From the NCBI GenBank assembly GCA_018398575.1, contig JAGTXZ010000021.1, positions 2,170,001-2,234,000 of the forward strand: DNA of 64,000 nucleotides, in the 5' to 3' direction. The notes below the pieces were generated by a model. It had not been told where the DNA came from. It worked only from the letters and a program-made list of their open reading frames with translations, and did not search any database. Position numbers and translations under genes: made by a program. This DNA comes from Ampelomyces quisqualis (taxonomy: Eukaryota > Ascomycota > Dothideomycetes > Pleosporales > Phaeosphaeriaceae). This document shows, one piece after another, positions 35,061 to 47,570 of the stretch (position 1 is its first letter; the number at the start of each line of letters is the position of its first letter).

Positions 35061-36850
35061 GAAAAACGTATATATAGTAAGAGGTAGAGAGTAGCTAGCT
35101 AGTAAGGCTATTATATGCTTTATTAGCGCTAATAGTTTAAGAGCAAGTAGTATATAGATACGTTTAATATATAGCAGTTTGTTAATAGTATTTGTTACTA
35201 TTTAGCTCTTACTATATTTGCATATTATAGTAAGTTAGAATAGTAGTTTCTGGTAGACAACTGTCCTATACTGTGCTAGAGAAAGAATATAAATTAGATC
35301 TGTAGGCATTTTAAAACTAGATAAGATTAAATATACTAGCTGCTTAGAATATTAGTTAATACTGTATATAAATTATACTTATTATTTCCTACTGTTAAGT
35401 AATTGCCTATACCTGTTACTAGTCTTACCTGTAGTATATATAGTACACTATTCTACCTGCTTCTATCTGTACTAAGCCTAGCTACCTTAGTATAGGTTGT
35501 ATACTAGGCTGCTAGAGCTACTAGTCTATTTTTTTTATACTTTTAAACCTTGTACGTGTCTACTTACAGTTATACTTACCTTTTTATATATTTAGGTTCT
35601 ACTATATATATTCTAAACGCGCAGTAACTTACTTATTCTAGAGTGTTAATATTTTCTAGCATAAGAATTATTATTAATATTAATCTCTATTAAGCTTTGT
35701 TAGCTAGCCTAACTAACCTATTTGTTAACAAGTAAGTACTAGTATAATTACGTAACAGTTGTTAGTGTAATAAGAAATATAGAAGAAAAGAAAAATATTA
35801 GTTATTGCGCCTATAACTGTTAGCATAGATCTGTACACAAGTTAGGTAACTGTTAGCTATAGTAGACTTTAGTAGACTATAGTAGACAACAGACTGTATA
35901 GCACAGGATAGATACTGCTAGTAACTACTCTAATACTATATAACTAATATTAATACTGTTTTTATACACTTAGTCTTCTTATACCTAAACTATAGAGTTA
36001 TATATAAGTAAATTAGTAATAGATTGTATATGTATACTGTGTAGCTTTTACACTAAGATATACGTAGGACTTATTAAATATAGTACCTAATGCTAGACGC
36101 GTTGCTACCTGCTAATTAATAATACGCTAGTTATAACTCCTAACACTATAATATAATAGCATAACTCTAATAGCTGTAACACAATAGATACTACTATAGA
36201 TAACGCAGTACCTATTTTATACAGCAACATATTATGTAAACGTAACTATACTCTAGCTAAACATAAAGTAAGAGAGTAGATAGGCCTAATATTAGCGTCT
36301 ATATAAGGATAGAACGAGCTGTTTAAGATAGTAAGTGGATAGTACGCTAGTAAACCAGTTAGTTTAGGATTAGCAGACGCAAAGTAGTAGGCTACACGCA
36401 GCTAAATAGCGTACGCGTGCAAACACTAATAGAAATAATATAGTAGAGCCCTTTAGTTTACTTTTTGCACTAGCGTTTGCATTGTAGCTGCAAAGAATAA
36501 AATGCACATTAGGTAATATTAATAGCCTCTTTACTAATATATAGCTACACAAGCTATATTTATAGCTATAGTTCTAATTAGGGCGCTAATAGCAACAGGC
36601 TATATTAAACATTTAATCTAGGCTATAAGATAACGTATAGATATATAAGGATGTCGCAATTACATCTAGGTTATTAAACTTCTAACCTAACTAACATATA
36701 TTTATATACTAGGATATTATATTATAGATTACCTTTATACTTAGTTATTGCCTATTTGCTAACAAGATAGTTTACACACCTAGCTGTTTATTTACAAGCA
36801 CGCCTAATAATCCTATAAGAGTATATTATAAACTATACTTAGAGAATTAG
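35060..36850. other. E1 region upstream of the Plavaka core
   Basis: AT-rich and strongly degenerate. It should include the 5' part of the Plavaka transposase gene, whose family usually carries an N-terminal zinc finger, but I cannot trace it. The open minus-strand frame at 36370-36552 recurs antisense in E2 (47857-48045) and is a shadow. Confidence 0.4.
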
Positions 36851-38210
36851 TAGTAGTTAATACAATAGCGCTTACTAGATAGTGTAACTCTTATACTAGT
36901 TATACTAGCAGTAGACAAAACATAGTTATCTATAATGTCTAGTAATATAGCAGCATAGCTAATATATATTACTATTAGGAATCTTAACTATAAGGTATAA
37001 TAACGCAGAACAATACCTAGAACACTACTAGCTAGATTTATCCTAACAGCTAAGCTCTTAGACTCTATTCTAAAGAGTAAAGTGTATTATTACTATATAG
37101 GTAAACTGTTGTCGCGTAAGTACTAACTATAGTGTTAATAATAGAGAGTTACTATAGAGGATAGAAGCTAACTAGTAACTACAGTACTTAAAGAGGCTGC
37201 CAAATACAGTATATAACTAGAGTATACTAACTAACAGACGCAATAGTGTTACTTAACCATTTATATTATTCTAGCTAACTATAAAGAGTAAGTACTACTA
37301 ACAGGTATAAAGAAAAACAGACACTATACTTAATGCATAGTACTACTAGACAAATAAGAGAACTTATGCAATAAATATCTATAGCAAACAGAAGAGTATA
37401 TACGCCTGCAATAGGGTTATTGTCTTAATAAAGGATATAAGAATTACGTTTATCTAGTAGAGTGCTTTGGCTAGAATTACTATAACTTTAACATATATAA
37501 GTTATTAGCTATAGGTATATTATATCTACTACTTAAGAGGTTAGTTATAAAGATATTAGAGTTTATAGAAGATATGCTAATAGATATACACTCTAGATAA
37601 AAGAAGGGCTAGAATAGTGCTGTAGTTCTAGTAGCAGAAGACAACAGCTGTGCCTAGTTAAATAAAAGGTTCTGCTAGGTTAAGTATAACACTAGACTAA
37701 AACAGTTTAATAACAAGAGGGCTTTTACAAAAGTGTTATAGTAGACTAGCGCAGAATAAAAAGTAGTAATTTACTAATTTATAGTAGTAGTGTCTCCTCT
37801 ACTAGTAACTAAGGCACTATACGCGTTGCATTTTATCTAGGCTGCGTGCAATCTACTAGTACTATTATAATATAAAAGTTATAACAAAAACACGTTAGGG
37901 TATATGTTGTTAGCTATTAAATAAATAGATATTCTAAAAGAAGAGTTTTAACCTTTTAGACAGACGCAAGAAGAAGAAAAGGATTTTAACCACCCTAAAT
38001 AGCACGCGCTAACCTATATTATTAATAATATCTATATATATAGAGCTCTTAATAGTATATATACTAGAATAAATAGCAAGGCCTACTATATTACAATAGT
38101 AAAACAATTCTACCTAATAATAAACAAGAGAGATTTTCTTACGTAGATCTGCCTCTATAACTCTAGATAGCTTGCGCTTATAGCGTTTAAATACAAGACA
38201 GTTATAGACT
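36850..38210 (+). pseudogene. Plavaka-type transposase core, degenerate (E1 copy)
   Basis: With TAG/TAA read as glutamine the plus strand gives, in order: MSSNIAAQLIYITIRNL at 36934-36984, VLLTGIKKNRHYTQC at about 37285-37330, QLNKRFCQVKYN and LKQFNNKRAFTKV at about 37650-37730, then LLQYKSYNKNTLGYML at about 37855-37905, DFNHPKQHALTYI at about 37980-38020 and IVKQFYLIINKRDFLTQICLYNSRQLALIAF at about 38096-38190 (quoted in pieces). This order matches the fungal Plavaka transposases (CMC superfamily, CACTA-related): the 'N-x-A-W-P-x-Y-x-T-I-G-N' block, the 'T-G-x-K-x-x-H-C-x-x-C' block, the 'F-N-x-P-K-x-H' block and the 'K-x-x-Y-x-x-T-N-K-R' block. It is the likely mobilising enzyme of E. Confidence 0.75.
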
Positions 38211-40150
38211 AAAGTTAATAGTGCACTACTACTAACTAGCGTAAGCATACCTTTACTATAAGCGTGTTAACAGTAATACTATTTAGATAACTTAGATAGT
38301 TTATACTAGGCATGTTACTAAATTCTATTATACTACCTCTAAGTAAGGTTACTATATATATTACGTTGCTAGACTTTATATATACTACTGTAGTATTTGT
38401 CTAACACTACTATTAGAAGGTAACTAGCTGCCTTATTACTTTATATAACAAAGATAGAAAGGACTCTAACTCTTACTAGGTAAATAAGATAAATATAAAA
38501 ATATACTTCTCTATAAGATGCTTAAAGCTATTAGGCAAACGCTATAATAACTCTAAATATTATAAAGAAGATATAGTGCAATACGCACCTAACTAGTATA
38601 AGACTAGAAAATAGTGCAAAGATTATATAGAGGTGCAAGAGTTTAAATATAAGAACTATATATAACTGTCTTAGACTATTACAAATAGTAGACCTGTAGC
38701 TTAGGTACACCTAATACTTATATTTATTAACAACAAATACTGAAACAAGAATAGAGAGAAATATAAGTATATAGGTGCCTTTTGTAAGGTTATAGCGTTT
38801 AATAATAATAGTTAAATTAATTATATAATAGGAATGCTAAGCGTACGCTGCTATATATATAGTATAAAGACTAAGTAACGTATACTACAAGCATTTAAGG
38901 TATATAATATAATAACTATTGTTTACTCTATATACCTAGTACTAAAGAATCTACCTATACTTAATAATAAGGTCTCTATTTTATACTATGTAAACAATTA
39001 CATTAATTGGAATAAATATAATAGACTGTATTCTTTTACGTTTAATTAAGACTAGACACATATAGTATAGAATTATAAATAAAAGTAAATGTAGTAAGAC
39101 AGCTAGTATATAGTATTAGACATAGTAAATAGAATTGTATATCTAATAATAGCCCTACTATTACTTTAATATACCTAATAGAACGCAAACCTACTAATAT
39201 AACAAGCGCTATAACACAGGACTGTAGCATAAGGCTACTAACGCAACCTTCTTACTATATACTATACACTACTATAAATGCGTAATACTAGCAACTCTTA
39301 TCTATATACACAAGTATTATAGAGATATTGCAATAGTTACCTAGAATTGCTAGTTAGTGCAGACAAGAGAATAGCACTACTGTAGTAATACTAGACATAA
39401 TTATCAAAAGATAGCATATGTAATATAATGCAACTAACAGTAGAAGAATACAACTTAATATACTCTAATATAGAATAAGAGATAAGAAGGTAGAAGATGC
39501 TAGGCTGTTCCCTATAGACAACTATAGTAAAAGAATACCTATAGTAAATTATAAAAGTAATTGCATTATAATAGAACAGACTACTATAAAACGTAGCTAA
39601 TAGTTACCTTATCTAGACAATTATATACTTTGCTATCTAATATAACTATAACGCAGCCTAATAGATGTGCTTGCAATAGAATAAAACTAAACTAAATAAT
39701 AATTAGAAGCAAGCTTTACTAGATAGAAACCTGTGTAGAAAGATAATAGAAATAGTTAACAAAGAGTTAAGTATAACATAAATTACTCTTAATATAATAA
39801 CTATATTAGTATTAAATGCAACTAGAAATAAGTACACTCTTATTAGGATAAACCAGCTGATATATATACACTATAACCTGCTAGCAATAGATAAGTATAT
39901 TAACAACCTTAATTACAATTTGTTTATATAGATATTAGAGCACAAATTAGGCTTTAAAAGTAAATGTAACAGTATATATTACTATATAAAGAAGGGAGAT
40001 AGGTAGGCGTAAATATAGATATCTATAAAGGCACGCTAGTATAGCGTATTACAAGAGACAGTTGTATTAAAGATATACTAGGCGTTATTTACAATTAAAC
40101 TACAAATATAACTAGTATAGTAGTATACTAGATTTGTACTAACAACTTAC
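38210..40150 (+). pseudogene. Degenerate coding stretch downstream of the Plavaka core (E1)
   Basis: Plus-strand frames remain readable with stops to about 40180, and the same reading exists inverted in E2 (44250-46210). It may be the C-terminal half of the transposase, or a separate gene. No domain is recognised. The short minus-strand open frame at 39042-39230 is antisense to it. Confidence 0.4.
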
Positions 40151-40159
40151 TAGGTAAAT

Positions 40160-40560
40160 AGTTTTCTGCGTATAGGGCTACTAAATCACCTATATTACGC
40201 GTATAACTATTTATACTAATAGTAGATAACTATTATATACGCTAATATTTAGTTAAGAATAGAAGAGTACCTAATTGCTTATATTACGCGCACTACTATT
40301 TGTGCTAACAGTAGATAACTATTATATACGCTAACATTTAGTTAAGAATAAAAAAGTATCTAATTACTTGTATTGCGCGCACAACTATTTATGCTAATAG
40401 TAGATAACTATTATATACGCTAACATTTAGTTAAAGATAGAAGAGTACCTAATTACTTATATTGTGCGTATAACTATCTATGCTAATAGTAGACAACTAT
40501 TGTGTACGCTAGTACGTAGTTAAAGATAAGAGGCTATCTAATTAAACAGCCTAACTACTA
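40160..40560. repeat. ~90-bp minisatellite, about 4 units (E1)
   Basis: Each unit has TAGTAGATAACTATTATATACGCTAA, quoted here only in part (ATAACTATTATATACGCTA), then TTTAGTTAAGAATAGAAGAG and CTAATTGCTTATATTRCGCG. In E2 (43590-44230) the same unit occurs about seven times. Confidence 0.85.
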
Positions 40561-40707
40561 CACTCTAGCAGAATTTAAGGCAATATTAGACTATATATAT
40601 TACAAAAACTCTACTTATACTTATAAAGTAAAAACTCTATTGCGCTATATATATTGCTTACTTCTACTACTCTTACTAATAGTTCTTTAACATTTAAAGA
40701 GTAAGCG

Positions 40708-40935
40708 CGTTAGGAAAAATTAAGATTTGTCTAGTTGGCCTAGTCGCAGTAACCTACAGCTACCTAACAGCAATACTGTCTACTAGACAATTTGCTAAAG
40801 TCGCTCTACTTACTTCTAGTTGCTAGCAACCTAACAGCAACCTAATAGCAAGTTACCTATATTACCTATGTTGCCTGTGTTACTAGTGTTGCTAGTGTTG
40901 CTAGTGTTGCTAGTGTTGCCAGATTTAATAGTTAA
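40708..40935 (-). repeat. E2 right end with subterminal repeats
   Basis: CGTTAGGAAAAATTAAG, then AGCAACCTAACAGCAACCTA and a run of GTTGCTAGT units at about 40888-40920. A mirrored copy ends E1 at 62390-62610, and the small elements at 3170-3386 and 4144-4360 share it. Clustered subterminal repeats of this kind are typical transposase-binding ends. Confidence 0.85.
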
Positions 40936-41399
40936 GGACTGTTAAGTACTGCAGCACTAGTAGAACTATATACTATAGCTAGCTGCCTATGTCTTTACAC
41001 TCTTGTAGCGTAGGCTAACTAAGCTAGTCCTTCTTGTCTAGTTATATAGGCTTTTTAATTAAGTATAGTATAGTTAAATTGCGCTCCTTTAAAAGAAGAC
41101 TAGCCTAGACGCAGCTACTAGGCTTAACGTCCTATAGGGCATGGGTTAGTAGGTATACAACGCGCTCTATATATAGACAGCTATAACTACTACTACTACT
41201 TGTAGAGTAGTAACTATCTTGCTAGTTAGTTGTGTTAGAATTATATACTATATCTGCTAGTGCTGCACTATCTACTATAGTAGTCTGCACTATTACGTTA
41301 TATTAAGGCTAACCTAATAGTATCTACGCGTTATACTAGTAAAAGTATATTAAGTTATTGTAATATTTGCTACGCCTGCTATTAACAACTACTTAATAA

Positions 41400-43381
41400 T
41401 ACTTTATTTCTTCTTTATACTATTACACTAACCTATTACACTTATCTAGTTCTAGTTGCTATTTCTCTTTGGTTAAGGTAATTACGTTAAGTATGTTGCC
41501 TTTAATTGCAATATTATAGGCCTATGTTAAAAATTCTTTCTATATGTCTTCTGCTACAATGCTCTAGCTACTTCTATAGTTCTTAAACTATAGCTGTTTG
41601 TCTGCCTTATAAAGGTATTCTAGTGCAAGTTTATCTATATATACGTACTCTTCTAGTAAAATATCTTTTACCTTACCTAATACCTTACGCACGCGTATAT
41701 AGATAGTACTCTATGCAAGTTATTATATGTTGTATTATATTTAGACCTACTTATATTATTAGTGTCTTTGTGTAGGACTTTCTCTTTCTCTCTAACGTCC
41801 TCCTTTATATTCTTTTCTATTAAGCAGTTTGCCTTCTCCTTCTCTTTGTTATTATAATTGTCTATAAGCGCATTATAGCAATCTTACTCTTCTTCTGTAT
41901 AGTTAGCTAGGATATTATCTACGTTGTTATTATAAGTATCCTTTAGCACTAAAATGTTAGCTCTATTGTTCTCTTGTTAGTTTGTGTGTATAGTAATATC
42001 CTGTTGTATATTATTACATATAAGAATCTATTAAATACGTCCTAGTTTTTTCTATTTTTTACAAATAGTATTAAAGTAGTCTGCTTTCTGTTAGCTAATA
42101 CTATGTGTAGAACTTGCAACATACTTTCTACAGTGTGTCTATAGAAGAGTATAGTTTTCCTAGTGCTGTTGTTATTAAATTCTCTTATTATGTTAAATAT
42201 AACTAAGCCTATTAGTGCTACTATATTTGCACTTAGTTTATTAAACTTCTCTTAATTTCTAGTTTTTGCAGCAATACTCTATTTTCTGTTATTATAGAAT
42301 AACTATGCTATTACTGCTGCAAGACTAGAGTTTAGAAATCTAGCAGATTTAAGCTGTCTTTAGTTAGCTAGTATAGCTGTTTTAGAGGTGTACTTGCATT
42401 CTTTAGGTCTTGTAGTAGGTAAATAAAGTCTTTTAGCAGTTTGCTAGGCTTAAGAACCTATTTGTCTAGGTAGTTTAATGTATAGGTACTAGTAATTTCT
42501 AGTTATCCTTGCTTTATTACGTAGGTCTGCAAGTTACTATATATATCTAGCATCTAGGCGCCTACTGTTAGCTACTGTCCTTAGTAGGCTGCAATAGTAC
42601 CTATATAGCAGGTAGCTTCTTTATATAGTATTAAGCTAATATACAATTAAACTAATAACAGCAGAGTATTCTATACTTCTGTCTAAGTGTCTAGTAGTAT
42701 TTAGGTGTACACATGCCTGTGTATATTAAGCTATAGTATTATTACTATACTGCATAGTGTCTTTCTGTTATTAGTAAGTAGTTGCGTTACTAGGATAACT
42801 CTTGCCTTCTCTAGTGTAGTCTTGTTTTCTAGTAACACACTTTCTTTTACCTAACGTTTTTCTTTCCTTTATAGTAGTAACCTAAATAGGTCTGCACTAG
42901 ATAAGAAGAGTTGCAACTCTATAATAGTTAGAACTACTTATTTATGCATAGTAAGGCATCTTCCTATAATGTAACAGCCTTAAGTCTAATAGTAGTTCTC
43001 TTTTAACTACTAACATTTTCTATATATTAGTTCTATAGGTTTTTAGTTTATGTTAGCTTGTTATGCTTATGCTACTACTGCGTCTAGTTTTCTCTTGTTA
43101 ACAAGTAAGTAAGGCTGCAGATCTAGAAGTGTATAGTATTTACTCTCTAGGCTGTCTTATTAGGTAACTTTTTAGTTAGGCTAGTGTAGTAGTTAGTTGT
43201 ACGTCTATTTTAACCCTAGAGTTAAGGCTTAAGAATAGTAGTATTAGAGTCTAGACAGTTTTTAGTCTCTGCAGCGTCTTATTTTTTAGTATGTTAGTTC
43301 TAGAGTTACATCTCCTAAAAGGCTAACCTTTATACTATTATCTGTTAGCGCTTGTTTTAGCGCTTGTTTAGATAGAGACAT
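41400..43381 (-). pseudogene. Unrecognised E gene near the right end (E2 copy)
   Basis: Mirror of 59937-62000. Start codon at 43381-43379, followed by MSLSKQALKQAL-like sequence; about 450 codons are readable before frames drift. No family recognised. See the E1 entry for visible traits. Confidence 0.5.
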
Positions 43382-43589
43382 AGTGTACTACTAATATTAC
43401 TTAAATTTACTGCTTAGTGCAGAGTATATAGAGCAAGCGCTTACTCTTTAAATATTAGAGAACTATTAGTAAGGGTAGTAGAAGTAAGCAATATGTGTAG
43501 TGCAATAGAGTTTTTACTTTATAGGCATAAGTAGGGTTTTTATAACACATACAGTCTAATATTGCCTTAAATTCTACTAGAGCGTAGTA

Positions 43590-44230
43590 GTTAAGCTATT
43601 TGATTAGATAGCCTCTTATCCTTAACTGCGTGCTAGCGTACACAATAGTTATCTACTGTTAGCATAAATAGTTATACGCGCAATATAGGTAATTAGGTGC
43701 CTTTCTATTCTTAACTAAATATTAGCGTACACAATAGTTATCTACTATTAGCATAAATAGTAGTGCGCGCAATACAGGCAATTAGGTACTCTTTTGTCCT
43801 TAACTAAATGTTAGCATACATAATAGTTGTCTACTATTGGCACAAATAGTAGTGCGCGTAATACAAGTAATTAAGTACCTTTCTATTCTTAACTAAATAT
43901 TAGCATATACAACAGTTATCTACTATTAGCACAAATAGTAGTGCGCGCAATACAGGTAATTAGGTGCTCTTCTATTCTTAACTAAATATTAGCGTATATA
44001 ATAGTTATCTACTATTAGCACAAATAGTAGTGCACGCAATACAGGCAATTAAGTACCCTCTTATTCTTAACTTAATATTAGTATACACAATAGTTATCTA
44101 CTATTAGCACAAATAGTAGTGCGCGCAATACAGGTAATTAGGTACTCTTCTATTCTTAACTAAATATTAGCGTATATAACAGTTGTCTACTATTAGTATA
44201 AATAGTTATGCGCGCAATATAGGCGATTTA
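43590..44230. repeat. ~91-bp minisatellite, about 7 units (E2)
   Basis: Each unit holds TTAACTAAATATTAGCGTA, then CAATAGTTATCTACTATTAG and AAATAGTAGTGCGCGCAATA. It occupies the same relative place as the four-unit array of E1 at 40160-40560, just inside the right-end segment. Confidence 0.88.
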
Positions 44231-44249
44231 GTAGCCCTGCACACAGAAA

Positions 44250-46210
44250 ACTATTTACCTAGTAAGTTATTAGTACAGATCTAGTATGCTACTATGCTAG
44301 TTATGTTTGTAGTTTAATTGTAAATAACGCCTAGTGTATCTTTAATACAACTGTCTCTTGTAATGCGCTGTGCTAGCGTACCTTTATAGATATCTATATT
44401 TGCGCCTATCTATCTCCCTCCTTTGTATAGTAATATATGCTGTTATATTTACTTTTAAAGCTTAATTTATACTCTAATATCTGTATAAACAAATTATAAT
44501 TAAGGTTGTTAATATACTTGTCTATTACTAGCGGGTTGTAGTATACATGTAACAGCTAGTTTATTCTAATAAGAGTGTGCTTGTTTCTAGTTGCGTTTAA
44601 TACTAATATAGTTGTTATATTAGGTGTAGTTTGTGTTATACTTAACTCTTTGTTAACTATTTCTATTATCTTTCTACGTAGGTTTCTATCTAGCAAAGCT
44701 TGCTTCTAATTGTAATTTAGTTTAGTTTTATTCTATTACAAGCGCATCTATTAGGCTGCGTTATAGTTATATTAGACAGTAAAGTGTGTAATTGTCTAGA
44801 TAAGGCAACTATTAGCTGCGTTCTATAGTATTCTGTTCTGTTGTAATGCAATTACCCTTGTAATTTGCTGTAAGTATTCTTTTGCTATAGTTATCTATAA
44901 GAAACAGCCTAGTATCTTCTACCTTCTTATCTCTTATTCTATATTAAAGTATATTAAGTTGTATTCTTCTACTGTTAGTTGCATTATATTGCATATACTA
45001 TCTTTTAACAATTGTATCTAGTGTTACTGCAGTAGTGCTATCCTTTTGTCTGCACTAACTAGCAATTCTAGGTAACTGTTGTAATATCTCTGTAATACTT
45101 GTGTATATAGATAAGAGTTGCTAGTATTACGCATTTATAGTAGTGTATAGTATATAGTAAGGAGGTTGCGTTAGCCTTGCGCTATAGTCCTATATTATAG
45201 CGCTTGTTATATTAGTAGGTTTGCGTTCTATTAGGTATATTAAAGTAATAGTAGGGCTATTATTAGATATACAATTCTATTTACTATGTCTAATGCTATA
45301 TACTAGCTGTCTTACTATATTTGCGTCTATTTATAATTCTGCACTATACGTTTCTAGTCTTAATTAAATATAAAAGAATACAGTCTATTATATTTGTCCT
45401 AATTAATGTAATTGTTTATATAGTACAAAACAAAGACCTTATTATTAAGTATAGGTAGATCTTTTGGTACTAGGTATATAGAGTAAACAATAGTTGTTAT
45501 GTTATATACCTTAAATGCTTATAGTGTACGTTACTTAGTTTTTGTACTATATATATAGCAGCGTACGCTTAGCATTCCTATTATATAATTAATTTAACTA
45601 TTATTATTAAACGCTATAACCTTGCAAAAGGCACCTGTATACTTATATTTCTTTCTGTTCTTATCTTAGTGTTTGTTGTTAATAAATGTAAGTATTAGGT
45701 ATACCTAAGCTGTAGCTCTACTATTTGTAACAGTCTAAGATAGTTGCGTATAGTCTTTATATTTAAACTCTTACACCTATACATAATCTTTGCGCTATTT
45801 TCTAGTCTTATACTAGTTAGGCGCGTATTATACTATATCTTCTTTGCAATGTTTAGGGTTGTTATAGCGTTTGCCTAATAGCCTTAAGCATCTTATAGAA
45901 GAGTGTATTTTTACATTTATTCTGTTTACCTAGTAAGAGTTAGGGTTCTATCTGTCTTTGTTATATAGAGTAACAAGGTAGCTAGTTACCTTCTAATAGT
46001 AGTGTTAGACAAATACTGCAGTAGTATATATAAAGTCTAGCGACGTAATATATATAGTAACCTTACTAAAAGGCAGTATAATAGAATTTAGTAACATACC
46101 TAGTATAGACTATCTAAGTTGTCTAAATAGTATTACTATTAATACGCTTGTAGTAAAAGTGTACTTATGCTAGTTAGTAGTAGTGCACTATTAACTTTAG
46201 TCTATAACTG
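44250..46210 (-). pseudogene. Degenerate coding stretch downstream of the Plavaka core (E2)
   Basis: Inverted counterpart of 38210-40150, readable on the minus strand with many stops. Same uncertainty: C-terminal transposase or separate gene. Confidence 0.4.
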
Positions 46211-46219
46211 TCTTATATT

Positions 46220-47570
46220 TAAACGCTATAAGCGCAAGCTGTCTAGAGTTGTAGAGGCAGATCTGCGCAAGAAAATCTCTCTTGTTTGTTATTAGGTAGA
46301 ATTGTTTTACTATTATAATATAGTAGGCCTTACTATTTATTCTAGTATATATACTATTAAGGGCTCTATATATATAGATATTATTAATAATATAGGTTAG
46401 CGTGTGCTATTTAAGGTAGTTAAAATCCTTTTCTTCTTCTTGCGTCTGTCTAAAAGGTTAAAACTCTTCTTTTAGAATATCTATTTGTTTAATAGCTAAC
46501 AATATATACCCTAACGTGTTTTTGTTATAACTTTTATATTATAATAGTACTAGTAGATTGCACGCAGCCTAGATAAAATGCAATATATATAGTGCCTTAG
46601 TTGCTAGCAAAAGAAACACTACTACTATAAATTGGCAAATTACTGCTTTTTATTCTGCGCTAGTCTACTGTAACACTTTTGTAAAAGCCCTCTTGTTATT
46701 AAACTATTTTATTCTAGTATTATACTTAACCTAGCAAAACCTTTTATTTAACTAGGTATAGCTGTTGTCTTCTACTACTAGAACTGCAGCACTATTCTAG
46801 CCCTTCTTTTGTCTAGAGTGTATATCTATTAGCATGTCTTCTATAAACTCTAATATCTTTAGAACTAACCCTTTAAGCAGTAGATATAATGTATCTATAG
46901 CTAATAACTTTTGTATATTAAAGTTATAGTAATTCTAGCTAAAGCACTCTACTAGATAAACGTAATTCTTATATTCTTTATTAAGACAATAACTCTATTG
47001 TAGGCGTATATACTCTTCTGTTTACTATAGATATTTGTTATACAAGTTTTCTTATTTGTCTAGTAGTACTGTGCATTAAGTATAGTGTCTGTTTTTCTTT
47101 ACACCTATTAGTAGCACTTACTCTTTATAGTTAGCTAGAATTGCACAAATAGTTAAGTAACACTATTACGTCTGTTAGTTAGTACACCCTAGTTGTATAC
47201 TATATTTAGCAGCCTCTTTGAGTGCTGTAGTTACTAGTTAGCTTCTATCTTCTACAGTAACCCTCTGTTGTTAACGCTATAGTTAGTACTTACGTAACAA
47301 TAGTTTGCCTATACAGTAATAATATACTTTACTCTTTAGAATAGAGTCTAGAAGCTTAGCTGTTAGGATAAATCTAGCTAGTAGTGTCCTAAGTGTTGTT
47401 CTGTGTTGTTGTGCCTTATAGTTAAGATTCCTAATAGTAATATATATTAGCTATACTGCTATATTACTAGATATTATAAACAACTATGTTTTGTCTACTA
47501 CTAGTATAACTAGCATAAGAGTTGTACTATTTGGTTAGCGCTGTTATATTAACTACTACTAATTCTCTAA
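46220..47570 (-). pseudogene. Plavaka-type transposase core, degenerate (E2 copy)
   Basis: Inverted counterpart of 36850-38210: the FNHPKQH-equivalent block is at about 46400-46435 and the MSSNIAA-equivalent block at about 47430-47480, both on the minus strand. It has different stop positions from the E1 copy but the same order of family blocks. Two independently decayed copies keeping the same reading support the coding assignment. Confidence 0.75.

Noticed and set aside
36370..36552. Open frame of 60 codons, recurring at 47857-48045
   Set aside because: Conserved through duplication of the element, but it is a hydrophobic antisense frame with no start context or family.
43590..44230. CRISPR-like regularly spaced repeats
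   Set aside because: Units are contiguous ~91-bp tandem copies without unique spacers; this is a eukaryotic minisatellite in a transposon.
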